Assembly (NCBI GenBank): GCA_050184295.1
Contig: JBFXAM010000052.1
Location: forward strand, 1 to 29,682
Length of the DNA: 29,682 bases
Direction of reading: 5' to 3'
Source of the DNA: JBFXAM01 sp050184295
GTDB taxonomy: Bacteria; Planctomycetota; Phycisphaerae; UBA1845; Fen-1342
How positions within the stretch are numbered: the stretch's first letter is position 1; the number at the start of each line of letters is the position of its first letter. The notes beneath the pieces are model-generated. The model had not been told where the DNA came from, did not search any database, and worked only from the letters and a program-made list of their open reading frames with translations. Below are positions 23,246 through 29,682 of this stretch, piece by piece. The position numbers and the translations under genes were made by a program.

Positions 23246-24898
23246 CTAGTTCTTCGCCACGTCGTCCGGGCAGCAGCCCGCGCCGATCTCGGCCTTCAGG
23301 ATCTCGGTTTTCAGCAGGTAGCTGCCCTGCACGACCACCGTCTCTCCGGCGCTTACGCCGGCGCGCACGGCGTGCGACTCGCCGTCCGCCGCCGCGAGCG
23401 TCACCTGCCGCGCGTCGAATCGCGTTGCGCTCAACCGCACGAACACGACATTGCAGCAGCCGTCCCATTGCACGGCGCCCTTCGGAACGACGAGCATCGG
23501 TTGCTGCTCGCGCACCGTCACCGTCGCGGCGCCGAACATGTGCGCCCGCAGCGATCGGTCGCTGTTGTCGAAGACAGCGCGGGCCTTCAACGTGCGGGTG
23601 CGCGGATCGATCTGCGTGCTGACCCACGTGACGCGCCCGTCGCGCGGCTCGCGCGCCGGCCCGTCAAGCACCAGTGTGACCCGCTGTCCCACCGCAAGCG
23701 GCGCCGCGACGTCGGTCGCGTCAAGCGAAACCCACATCCGCGCCGTGTCCGCGACGCTGAACATCGCTCGCGACGGGTCGACCAGCTCGCCGATCACCGC
23801 CGCTCGATTCACCACGACTCCCGCAAAGGGCGCGGTCAGCGGCAACAGCGCGCTCGTGTCGCTCGTCGCGTCAATGGTGCGCACATCCTCCGGCTGCAAG
23901 CCAAGCCCCAGCAGTCGTTGAACCGCCCGCGCCTCGGCAATGCGCGCCTCCGCGAGCTTCGACTCCAGCTCGAGCACGTCGCGCGCCGTCGAGACGCCGC
24001 GATCCGCCAGACCGCGCTCGCGCTCGTAGTTCTGCTCGATCAGCCGAATCGCCGCGCGGTGCATGAGAAACTCCGCCTTCGCGCTGGCCAGCTCGGCCGA
24101 ATCGACCAGCGCGAGCACTTCCCCTTCGCCGACCTGCTCGCCGAGATCCCGACGCACCTCACGCACCACGCCAGCGACCCGCGGCCGAAGCTGCGCGAAT
24201 CGGCTGGCGTCATACTCGACCTCCGCGGTGCACGTTACCGTTTGCGTGATCGGGCGCTCCTCCACCGTCGCAAAGGTCAGCCCGGCACGCTGCGCGATCT
24301 CCGCCGAGGCTAACGCCACCGACGCCACGCTTGCGTGACAGTCGGGGTTCGGCGTCCGCAGGTTTCGCGGCGTACCCGGCACGGATGGCGGCGTTGCGTT
24401 TGTATGGTCGTGATCGTGCTGGGCGAGTTGGCTCGCTGCACCCGGCGTGTCGTCGCCGTGGGCGTGACCGTCGTGCGTCGCATGGGCGTCGCCACTCGAA
24501 TCCCCGGCCGCGACGCCCACTGCGCTCGCCCCGGTTTTCGCGGCTGGCAGTGTCGGCTCCGACGATGCGCACGAACCGCCGCAGATCTTGCAAAGCGATT
24601 CCGGGCAGTCGTGCCCCCCGCACCAGTCGCCGGCGGCCTTGAACGCCGCGATCAGCGCGGGCCGGCACTGCCAACAAAGCGCCTCCGCCACGTCGTGTTC
24701 GCGACACGTGCCGAGCTTGTCGATCAGTGCCGGCGTGCAGAATGGGCAAGCCGCCGGCGCCAGGCCGTGCGAACATGCCGCCGCCGCGGTACTGCCGATC
24801 CACGCGCGCACCGACGATGCGCCACCGGTCAACACCCAGCTCGTGCCGCCGATTCCCAACGCCAGCGTCACCGCAATGATTACGATCGTGCGAAGCAT
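23246..24898 (-). CDS. RND efflux periplasmic adaptor with N-terminal triple Cys/His metal module
   Basis: 550 residues, longer than usual adaptors (about 380-420). Residues 4-25 are a membrane anchor or signal. Residues 42-106 hold three tandem C-x(1,2)-H-x6-C-x2-C motifs: C42/H44/C51/C54, C65/H68/C75/C78 and C93/H96/C103/C106, the first two followed by 'PALI'. A linker at 139-165 has seven His in 27 residues (DAHATHDGHAHG...HDHDH). From about 190 onwards it is a normal CzcB/CusB adaptor: barrel-sandwich hybrid (RPRVAGVVREVRRDLGEQVGEGEVLALVDS), alpha-helical hairpin (EFLMHRAAIRLIEQNYERERGLADRGVSTARDVLELESKL), second lipoyl half and membrane-proximal domain. Further CC pairs occur in WDGCCNV and near the C-terminus, GAGCCPDD. 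The front end probably captures metal in the periplasm and passes it to the pump. It lies two bases after the outer-membrane gene. Confidence 0.92.
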   Translation of the reverse strand: MLRTIVIIAVTLALGIGGTSWVLTGGASSVRAWIGSTAAAACSHGLAPAACPFCTPALIDKLGTCREHDVAEALCWQCRPALIAAFKAAGDWCGGHDCPESLCKICGGSCASSEPTLPAAKTGASAVGVAAGDSSGDAHATHDGHAHGDDTPGAASQLAQHDHDHTNATPPSVPGTPRNLRTPNPDCHASVASVALASAEIAQRAGLTFATVEERPITQTVTCTAEVEYDASRFAQLRPRVAGVVREVRRDLGEQVGEGEVLALVDSAELASAKAEFLMHRAAIRLIEQNYERERGLADRGVSTARDVLELESKLAEARIAEARAVQRLLGLGLQPEDVRTIDATSDTSALLPLTAPFAGVVVNRAAVIGELVDPSRAMFSVADTARMWVSLDATDVAAPLAVGQRVTLVLDGPAREPRDGRVTWVSTQIDPRTRTLKARAVFDNSDRSLRAHMFGAATVTVREQQPMLVVPKGAVQWDGCCNVVFVRLSATRFDARQVTLAAADGESHAVRAGVSAGETVVVQGSYLLKTEILKAEIGAGCCPDDVAKN

Positions 24899-24900
24899 GA

Positions 24901-26448
24901 CTAGTGCCCTTCCCCGGGTTCGCCGGAATTACTCGGACGTCCGGATGACTCGCTCTGACCGCGGACGGAATCTCGCCGCGGCGCCGCGAGCGGCCGCCCG
25001 AGCGCCGCCTCCAACGCCGCCTGCACCACGGCGGCGTCGCGTCGCGCGTCCGCCTCGCGCGCCCGCGCCGCCAGCAACTGCCTCTGGCTCTCCAGGACGG
25101 CCGCGAACGGCGCCCTTCCGGCGCGGTAGGCATCCCGCGCAAGCAGCAGGCTCGACTCGCTGAGCGGCAGCGCCTCGTCGCGATGAAACCGCACACGCTC
25201 GATCGCCGCCTGTGCCCGTCGCGCCGCGAGCCGCACGTCCTGAATCGCGCCCCGCCGCACGGCCTCGTGATCGCGCCGCGCGGCTTCGAGCGCATAGCCC
25301 GCCTTCGCGATCTGGGCCTGGTTCTGATCAAAGACGGGCAGCTCTGCGCTCAGGGTCGGTCCGACGATCACATCCGTCGCGACGCGCTCGCGCGGGGCCA
25401 GCGACGGCAACGCGAGCGCGCCTGCGTCCGCGGACGCCGACGCCGCCTCGGCCAGCAGGTTTCGATCGTCGCGCCGCCGACGCGCCTCGCGCTCGAAGCC
25501 CACCCCGACCTCCAGACTGCGAAAGACCTGCGCACGCGCGTGGACGAGCGCGGCTTCGGCTTCGTGGATCGCGGCCGCCGCAAGCCGCACGTCCAATCGC
25601 TGTGCCACGGCCTCGCCGGCCAGCGCTTCGACGTCGAGTGTCGCGAGCGACTCTTCGACACCCGGTTCCACCAAGCGCAACGACTCCGGCGCCGCCTCGA
25701 CTCCCAGCGCGCCGGCCAGCTTGTGACGCGCCTCGATCTCCGCCAGCTCCGCGTCGCGCAGCGCCAGTTCGGCGTCGAGCGCCTCGCGCCGCGCCAGGTT
25801 CACGTCGATCGCCGATCCAGCGCCCGCGGTCTGACGCGCGACGGCCAGCTCGGTGAGTTGCAGCGCCACGCGGCGGTTTTCCCGCGCGATCTCCACGCGC
25901 CGACCGGCGGTCGCGCCCTCGGCGAACGCGGCGCGCGCCTGTCCAGCAACCGCCGCGATCTCGCGCGCCGCATCGAGCAACGCGCGGTCGTGCGCCCGTG
26001 CCGCGACCCGCCGCCGCGCGGGAAGTTGCCATAGGTCGGCGAGGTTCTGAGCGATGCTCGCTTCGACATTCGCCAGCCCGCCGCCGTCGGGAAGCCGCAG
26101 CGACAGAGCGAGCGTCGGGTTTCGAAAGAGCTCCGACTGCACGAGGTCCGCGCTGCTCATGCCCAACCGCCAGAACGCGGCCTGGCAGCGGGGGTGCCCC
26201 AGCACCGCGACCCCAACGCATTTCTCCGCCGTGAGCTCGCCGCCCATCGCGTCGGCCACCCACGCCGCGGCGTCACGCGCGCCGTCGAACGCACCCTCGA
26301 CACCGGTCGTGGTATGCACTTCGCGCGCGAGACGCGCCCGGTCCGCTTCGAGCCGCACCGTGGCGCATCCACCGAGGAGTGCGAGCGCGGGTAGGCACGC
26401 GCATCCGACGGCTATCCGAGTTGATCGCGCCGCGCGCATGGATCGCAT
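24901..26448 (-). CDS. TolC/CzcC-family outer-membrane efflux lipoprotein
   Basis: 515 residues. The N-terminus ends in a lipobox, LLGG-C28, so the mature protein should be lipidated and anchored in the outer membrane. The remainder is the duplicated helical-barrel repeat of outer-membrane efflux proteins: AFWRLGMSSADLVQSELFRNPTLALSL, long alpha-helices (ARQTAGAGSAIDVNLARREALDAELALRDAELAEIEARHKLAGALG) and, in the second half, 'PVFDQNQAQIAKAGYALEAARRDHE' with 'LLLARDAYRAGRAPFAAVLESQRQLLAAR'. The N-terminal extension (about 29-95) before the first repeat contains two extra Cys. GGAG eight bases before the ATG at 26448 favours this start over the one at 26439. It forms the exit duct of the tripartite metal pump. 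The adaptor gene starts two bases after its stop codon. Confidence 0.9.
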   Translation of the reverse strand: MRSMRAARSTRIAVGCACLPALALLGGCATVRLEADRARLAREVHTTTGVEGAFDGARDAAAWVADAMGGELTAEKCVGVAVLGHPRCQAAFWRLGMSSADLVQSELFRNPTLALSLRLPDGGGLANVEASIAQNLADLWQLPARRRVAARAHDRALLDAAREIAAVAGQARAAFAEGATAGRRVEIARENRRVALQLTELAVARQTAGAGSAIDVNLARREALDAELALRDAELAEIEARHKLAGALGVEAAPESLRLVEPGVEESLATLDVEALAGEAVAQRLDVRLAAAAIHEAEAALVHARAQVFRSLEVGVGFEREARRRRDDRNLLAEAASASADAGALALPSLAPRERVATDVIVGPTLSAELPVFDQNQAQIAKAGYALEAARRDHEAVRRGAIQDVRLAARRAQAAIERVRFHRDEALPLSESSLLLARDAYRAGRAPFAAVLESQRQLLAARAREADARRDAAVVQAALEAALGRPLAAPRRDSVRGQSESSGRPSNSGEPGEGH

Positions 26449-26621
26449 CGCACGTGCTCCGTCCCATGGAATCTGCGGGCCAGCGCGGTCCGGCGCCGGT
26501 CAGAGTCCCGGGCTCGTCGCGTGTCCCTCGAGCCTTCGACGCGCGGGCCGAATGCGAGATGCGCAGGCATCGCGCCGTCGGCGGAACGCGCCATGGTTCG
26601 TCCGAGAATGTGCGCGCGGAA

Positions 26622-27053
26622 TCAGATGCGCAGGGGAAACGTCGGGGCGGACGCGCGGCCAAGCGGCAGCGCGAACGTCGAATTGCAGCCGCGTGCGTCC
26701 GCCGCGCAATCGTCGCTCGCTGTCGCGGCATGTGCGTGACTGGCGAACGCGACCGGCAGCGCGCCGCGCACTTCCGCGGCGCTTCGCGGCGTGAGTTCGC
26801 GTGCAACGCAACAGACGCACTCGGCGCAAGGCAGGCCGATTTCGCAGCAAAAGCAGCATAGCAGCGCGGGTTCGCGCGGCTCGTCGTCGCCCGCCACAGC
26901 GTCGCCGTGGTCGTCCGGGCAGGTCGTTTCACATGCCAAAGCCGCGGGTGGCTCGCAGTCCGGCGCGCAAACACCCATCGCCCAAACGCGGCCCACAGGC
27001 CCCGTCCAGAGCAACAGGAACGCCAGCAATGTGCGCAGTCCCACTTCGGCCAT
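26622..27053 (-). CDS. Cysteine-rich secreted protein heading the efflux operon
   Basis: 143 residues, no family recognised. Residues 1-26 (VGLRTLLAFLLLWTGPVGRVWA) are a signal peptide. The mature part holds 14 Cys: CAPDCEPPAALACETTC, then LLCCFCCEIGLPCAECVCC and two more near DDCAADARGC, plus a few His (DDHGD, SHAHA). The dense CC and CxC pairs resemble a thiol metal scavenger or metallothionein-like peptide rather than an enzyme. It is followed in the same direction, after about 170 bases, by the efflux lipoprotein, so it is probably the first gene of the operon. A candidate promoter ends only nine bases before the ATG, so the mRNA may be leaderless. A role as periplasmic metal binder or sensor is inference; a spurious frame is less likely given signal peptide, Cys pattern and position. 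Confidence 0.6.
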   Translation of the reverse strand: MAEVGLRTLLAFLLLWTGPVGRVWAMGVCAPDCEPPAALACETTCPDDHGDAVAGDDEPREPALLCCFCCEIGLPCAECVCCVARELTPRSAAEVRGALPVAFASHAHAATASDDCAADARGCNSTFALPLGRASAPTFPLRI

Positions 27054-27062
27054 CGGTTCCTG

Positions 27063-27090
27063 ATCTTATCGACTAAACCGCCGGCGGCAA
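27063..27090 (-). promoter_or_regulatory. Candidate promoter of the metal-efflux operon
   Basis: On the minus strand TTGCCG (27090-27085) and TAAGAT (27068-27063) are 16 bases apart, each matching four of six consensus positions. Predicted transcription start is near 27056, three bases before the ATG at 27053, giving an almost leaderless transcript. No metal-sensor binding palindrome is recognised and no regulator gene adjoins. Confidence 0.4.
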
Positions 27091-27193
27091 CCACAATTTG
27101 CTCCCCGGGTCCGTATCCAATGGCGGTCGGTGCTCTCCGGCCGCGCCCCCCCCGCTCCGCTGCCACAACCCACCGCGCCGCTCGGCTCCGTCC

Positions 27194-27222
27194 TTGTTCG
27201 GCGCCGCGCCCTCGGCTATAAG
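27194..27222 (+). promoter_or_regulatory. Candidate promoter of the Clp N-domain gene
   Basis: TTGTTC (27194-27199) and TATAAG (27217-27222) lie 17 bases apart; the -10 matches five of six consensus positions. Transcription would start near 27229 and leave a leader of about 70 bases before ATG 27302. Confidence 0.5.
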
Positions 27223-27301
27223 GTGAAGGTGCCTGCCACGCGGCTGGCGCCGAGTTGATTGCGAGCGGCCCCAGCGAAGCGGCGCTCGCCAGGAACGCGC
27301 A

Positions 27302-27748
27302 ATGCCGATGCAACACCTCGACACCAACGGCGACGCGATTGTCAAGCTCGCCAACGAGCTCGCGCGGGACGACGGACTCGAGTACGTCGGCACCGAGCAC
27401 ATCCTCCGCGCCATACTTCGACACGGCAGCGGCGTGGCCGCCGAAGTGCTGCACGACTACGGCGTCGACGAGAAGAAGGCCGCCGCCGCGATCGAGCACC
27501 TCGTGCAGCGTGCGAAGGAAGACACGTGGGTGTTCGGCCGCCTGCCGGGCTCACCGCATTTCCGCAACGTCGTCGCGCTCGCGATCGACGAAGCGACACA
27601 GATGGAATCGAAGAAAATCGGCGGCGAACACCTACTGCTGGCGCTGCTCCGCGAGCGCGACAGCACCGGACAGCTCGCGCTTGCCAAGCTGGGCGTGACG
27701 CTCACCGGCTGTCGCGAGCGCGTGCTCAAGCGGCTTGGCGCCGGCTGA
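27302..27748 (+). CDS. Standalone Clp N-domain (double Clp repeat) protein
   Basis: 148 residues. The two halves are tandem Clp_N repeats as found at the start of ClpC/ClpB: 'AIVKLANELARDDGLEYVGTEHILRAILRHGSGVAAEVLHDYGVD' (about 11-57) and 'VVALAIDEATQMESKKIGGEHLLLALLRERDSTGQLALAKLGV' (about 83-127). The 'GTEHILxAIL' and 'GGEHLLLALL' pairs are diagnostic. No ATPase domain follows; the frame ends at 27748. In AAA+ unfoldases this domain binds substrates and adaptors, so a single-domain version may act as an adaptor or competitor for ClpC. AGGA about eight bases before the ATG supports the start. It is followed by the zinc-ribbon membrane gene after about 90 bases, in the same direction. Confidence 0.85.
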   Translation: MPMQHLDTNGDAIVKLANELARDDGLEYVGTEHILRAILRHGSGVAAEVLHDYGVDEKKAAAAIEHLVQRAKEDTWVFGRLPGSPHFRNVVALAIDEATQMESKKIGGEHLLLALLRERDSTGQLALAKLGVTLTGCRERVLKRLGAG

Positions 27749-27840
27749 TTGTCGCTGTCCGTTTCCGCCCGCGCGCCGTGCGGACCGCCCCGCGCCGCTC
27801 CCCGTCCGAGACTCCGCACACGCCGTCGCCGAGACCAGCC

Positions 27841-28635
27841 GTGAATCCCGAGCGCGCTGCTCTCTTCGATCCACGAAACTGCGTCGCGCGCGACCTTTCA
27901 TGCCTCCAATGCGGACATAACCTCCGCGGCGTTCCCGTTGCGGGACGGTGTCCCGAGTGCGGCGAACCCATCGTGCTCACGCTGCGCGGCGGGCCACTCG
28001 CGGCCGGCGACCCGCGATGGCTCAACGCCGTTCGCAACGCGGTCGCGGTGCTCCTCGTCGTGCAGTTCTGGCTCTGGCTGCCGATCGCGTGGCCGGTCTG
28101 GGCGCTCGCGGTGTGGGGCGTACTCACGCCCAACCGCGCTCAGGGGGGCGCGGGGCCGGCGCGCAGCGTGCTGCGGGGACTCGCCCTCGTCACGGGATTC
28201 GCCGGCTTCGCGTTTGCCCTTGCCGAAACCGCATCCACCGGCGGCTTTCCAACCGCAACGATCCGGTGGTTCGTGATCGCGTCGCCGCTTGTCACGCTCG
28301 CCGCCATCCTGCCGCTCACGCGCATCGGCGACCCACGCCGCCTGCGCCGCCTCGGCCGGGTCGCGCTGCTGCTGGCGCTCACCGGCGCGCTCCTCGCAGT
28401 CGGGTTGCTTGCCGGCCGCACCACGCCGCTCGCATCGTTCGTGTTCAGCCTCGGCGTCATCGGCGCAGTCGTCGTCAGCGTCAGCTTGCCGCTCATGCTC
28501 TGGACGCTTGCGTGGGTCTGGCGTCGCGTCGAGGCCGCCGAGCTTCTCTCCGCGAGCTACCGCGCGGAGCTTACTGCGTGGGGGCAGGCGCGGATTGCGG
28601 AGCGCGCGGCAGCGGCAAGCCAACCGAACGCGTGA
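27841..28635 (+). CDS. Zinc-ribbon membrane protein, planctomycete type
   Basis: 264 residues from the GTG at 27841. The start has an N-terminal zinc ribbon: C21-x2-C24-GHNLRGVPVAGR-C37-x2-C40 (LSCLQCGHNLRG...CPECGEPI), a signature frequent in Phycisphaerae membrane proteins. After it, about six hydrophobic segments are visible (about 61-95 as two, 107-130, 138-160, 170-190 and 195-225), then a short cytoplasmic tail. Function unknown; the ribbon may be a structural or protein-binding site. The frame extends upstream of the GTG, but that part lacks a ribosome site and overlaps the preceding gene in another frame. Its last 65 bases overlap the end of the convergent pseudopilin gene on the other strand. 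Confidence 0.75.
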   Translation: MNPERAALFDPRNCVARDLSCLQCGHNLRGVPVAGRCPECGEPIVLTLRGGPLAAGDPRWLNAVRNAVAVLLVVQFWLWLPIAWPVWALAVWGVLTPNRAQGGAGPARSVLRGLALVTGFAGFAFALAETASTGGFPTATIRWFVIASPLVTLAAILPLTRIGDPRRLRRLGRVALLLALTGALLAVGLLAGRTTPLASFVFSLGVIGAVVVSVSLPLMLWTLAWVWRRVEAAELLSASYRAELTAWGQARIAERAAAASQPNA

Positions 28636-29029
28636 CACGCAGCCGTCCGGTTCGCAGCGACAGCCGCAGAACCAACGAGTCCACGTCCGACTCGCCGGCG
28701 CCGGGGCGCGCCAGCTCCGCCAGCGCGCTCACCCCCGCCGGTGTCAGTTCGTCGACCGGAAGCTCGCAGAAGTGTCCCGCGGCGAGCGTCGCGCCGTGGC
28801 GCGCCACCCAGTCGCGTGCGCTCTCGACGATCTGATCCGCCGCCGACTCCAGCCGCGCCCGGTGCTCCTGAGCGATCTCTAGGATCACGAGCCGGCTGAT
28901 CACGATGCACAGGTAAACGATCGAGAGCATAGCCAGGAGCACGACCAGGGAGATGAAGCCGCGGGCGCGTGTGCGGCCGACCGCCGTTGTGTCGCCGCGC
29001 CGATCGTGGCGCGCCTGTGCTGTTCTCAT
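28571..29029 (-). CDS. Pseudopilin-like protein (GspK-type N-terminus)
   Basis: 152 residues. RTRARG-FISLVVLLAMLSIVYLCIVISRLVIL (about 19-50) has the basic leader, Gly at the prepilin cleavage point (G24/F25) and a long hydrophobic helix; the +5 Glu is absent (V29), as in GspK-type minor pseudopilins. The remainder is soluble (ILEIAQEHRARLESAADQIVESARDW ... FCELPVDELTPAGVSAL ... SLVLRLSLRTGRLRVTRSVGLPLP). It is much shorter than typical GspK (about 300 residues), so this is a reduced or distinct member. The ATG overlaps the stop of the preceding gene (ATGA), and its 3' end overlaps the convergent zinc-ribbon gene by 65 bases. Role: tip or assembly component of a type II secretion or similar pseudopilus. 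Confidence 0.7.
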   Translation of the reverse strand: MRTAQARHDRRGDTTAVGRTRARGFISLVVLLAMLSIVYLCIVISRLVILEIAQEHRARLESAADQIVESARDWVARHGATLAAGHFCELPVDELTPAGVSALAELARPGAGESDVDSLVLRLSLRTGRLRVTRSVGLPLPRAPQSAPAPTQ

Positions 29030-29559
29030 GGTGTCGGTTCGCGCGGGTCGGTTTCGTGTTCCATTTCGCAGGTCGACCGGGGCAGCACGAACGAGAGCAC
29101 GTGCGCGACGGGGTTGCGCTGGTTGCGCGCCGGCGGCGCTTCGACTGCCGACACGAGCAGCAGGTCGCCGGTCGCACCGCGTTGCAGCCCCGCCTCGAAC
29201 ACCAGCCGCGTCGTGTGCCACACGCCGCTCTCGCGACCGGCAACCGTGCGGACGACGCGCTCCGGCTCGAACTGATACGCGATCGCGCCGAACGCATTGG
29301 ACGCCCGGATGCGCAACACGCTCGCGTCCGCGTCCCAATCCGCGTCGACGGCGCTCCACGCGTCGCGGCGCAGCGCCGCGGAAAGCTCTTGCAGCACGAC
29401 CATGCGGTCGAAGTGCTGCACGCACACGCGATGCACATAGAGCGTGTCCGCGAAGAGCTTCGTGAGCAGCCAGATCGCCGCGACCGACGATGTAAGGATG
29501 ATGACGAGCTCGGGGAGCATCATCGCGCGACGCGCGCGGGCGGCGATCGGTCGGGTCAT
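29026..29559 (-). CDS. Prepilin-like pseudopilin protein
   Basis: 177 residues from ATG 29559, which has GGAGG about nine bases upstream. Residues 8-35 (RARRAMMLPELVIILTSSVAAIWLLTKLF) match a type III prepilin leader: basic residues, Ala12 at the cleavage point (Gly is usual), then MMLPE with Glu at +5 and a hydrophobic helix. The globular part (FDRMVVLQELSAALRRDAWSAVDADWDADASVLRIRASNAFGAIAYQFEPERVVRTV) resembles GspJ-like minor pseudopilins in which strands follow the helix. Both ends overlap neighbouring genes by ATGA, so the operon is translated in tight coupling. Function as a GspJ-like minor pseudopilin is inferred. Confidence 0.75.
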   Translation of the reverse strand: MTRPIAARARRAMMLPELVIILTSSVAAIWLLTKLFADTLYVHRVCVQHFDRMVVLQELSAALRRDAWSAVDADWDADASVLRIRASNAFGAIAYQFEPERVVRTVAGRESGVWHTTRLVFEAGLQRGATGDLLLVSAVEAPPARNQRNPVAHVLSFVLPRSTCEMEHETDPREPTP

Positions 29560-29682
29560 GGAGCGCCCTCCAGCCGCGGAACGTACGTCGCGAGCGCCAC
29601 CTCGACCCAGCGGCCGCCGCCGACCGCCTTGCGGCCGACGACCCGCACGTGATCGAAGCCTAGCCACGCACCCTCGCCGCGC
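29556..29682 (-). CDS. C-terminal end of a further pseudopilin-operon gene (truncated)
   Basis: On the minus strand the window begins inside an open frame that translates ...RGEGAWLGFDHVRVVGRKAV then GGGRWVEVALATYVPRLEGAP and stops with TGA (29558-29556), overlapping the next ATG as ATGA. The 41 visible residues have beta-strand character as in the C-terminal sheet of minor pseudopilins. The overlap with two pseudopilin-like genes in series supports a third member of the same operon. The N-terminus lies beyond the window. Confidence 0.55.
   Translation of the reverse strand, partial: RGEGAWLGFDHVRVVGRKAVGGGRWVEVALATYVPRLEGAP

Noticed and set aside
20995..23622. 875-codon open frame on the plus strand
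   Set aside because: Antisense to the RND pump, rich in Arg, His and Gln; the RND motifs lie on the other strand.
27259..27840. Upstream extension of the zinc-ribbon protein
   Set aside because: It reads the Clp N-domain gene in another frame, is Arg-rich and has no ribosome site; GTG 27841 fits the domain start.

Overview
The window is high-GC bacterial chromosome that most likely comes from a planctomycete, probably of the Phycisphaerae type. The evidence is two large secreted proteins ending in a GDANCDG...FDID dockerin-like pair (C-terminus ...GCP), a PEP-CTERM protein, a CxxCGxxLxG...CPECG zinc-ribbon membrane protein, a DCNxNDIPDACE calcium-type repeat and an RNase Y gene. No rRNA, complete tRNA, CRISPR array, transposase or phage gene is visible. 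The taxonomic call is inference from these signatures.

Layout. 1-395 (-): start of RNase Y, running off the left edge. 998-2366 (+): two planctomycete-type unknowns, the second a helix-turn-helix protein with a C-terminal membrane anchor. 2521-4064 (+): a VOC-fold protein overlapping a 6-phosphofructokinase by ATGA. 4231-4665: small membrane protein. 4780-6845: YkgJ-type cysteine-cluster protein overlapping histidyl-tRNA synthetase by ATGA. 6846-7998: about 1.15 kb with no supportable gene, holding a dispersed-type palindrome, an AT-rich palindrome and a tRNA T-arm-like fragment. 7999-9135: Tat-exported metallophosphoesterase. 9526-18609: a secretion/surface block made of a PEP-CTERM protein, a 1088-residue modular dockerin protein, a cystathionine beta-synthase-like enzyme, a candidate non-autonomous mobile element, and a 1033-residue protein with a seven-blade FG-GAP propeller, Ig domains and a dockerin. 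18688-20046: RarA/MgsA recombination ATPase, apparently leaderless.

20104-27053 (-) is a heavy-metal efflux locus read right to left: a Cys-rich secreted protein, a CzcC-like outer-membrane lipoprotein, a CzcB-like adaptor and a CzcA-like RND pump. The adaptor carries three tandem Cys/His motifs and a His-rich linker before its ordinary adaptor body, and the first protein has 14 cysteines. This is the strongest candidate for an incompletely described system: a tripartite pump with a thiol-rich metal-capture front end. 27302-28635 (+): a standalone Clp N-domain protein and a zinc-ribbon membrane protein. 28571-29682 (-): three overlapping genes of a pseudopilin-type secretion operon, the first cut by the right edge.

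Two strong intrinsic terminators (10396-10439, 13870-13912) isolate the surface-protein genes. Several sigma70-like promoters can be proposed, and two of them place the start codon within a few bases of the predicted transcription start.
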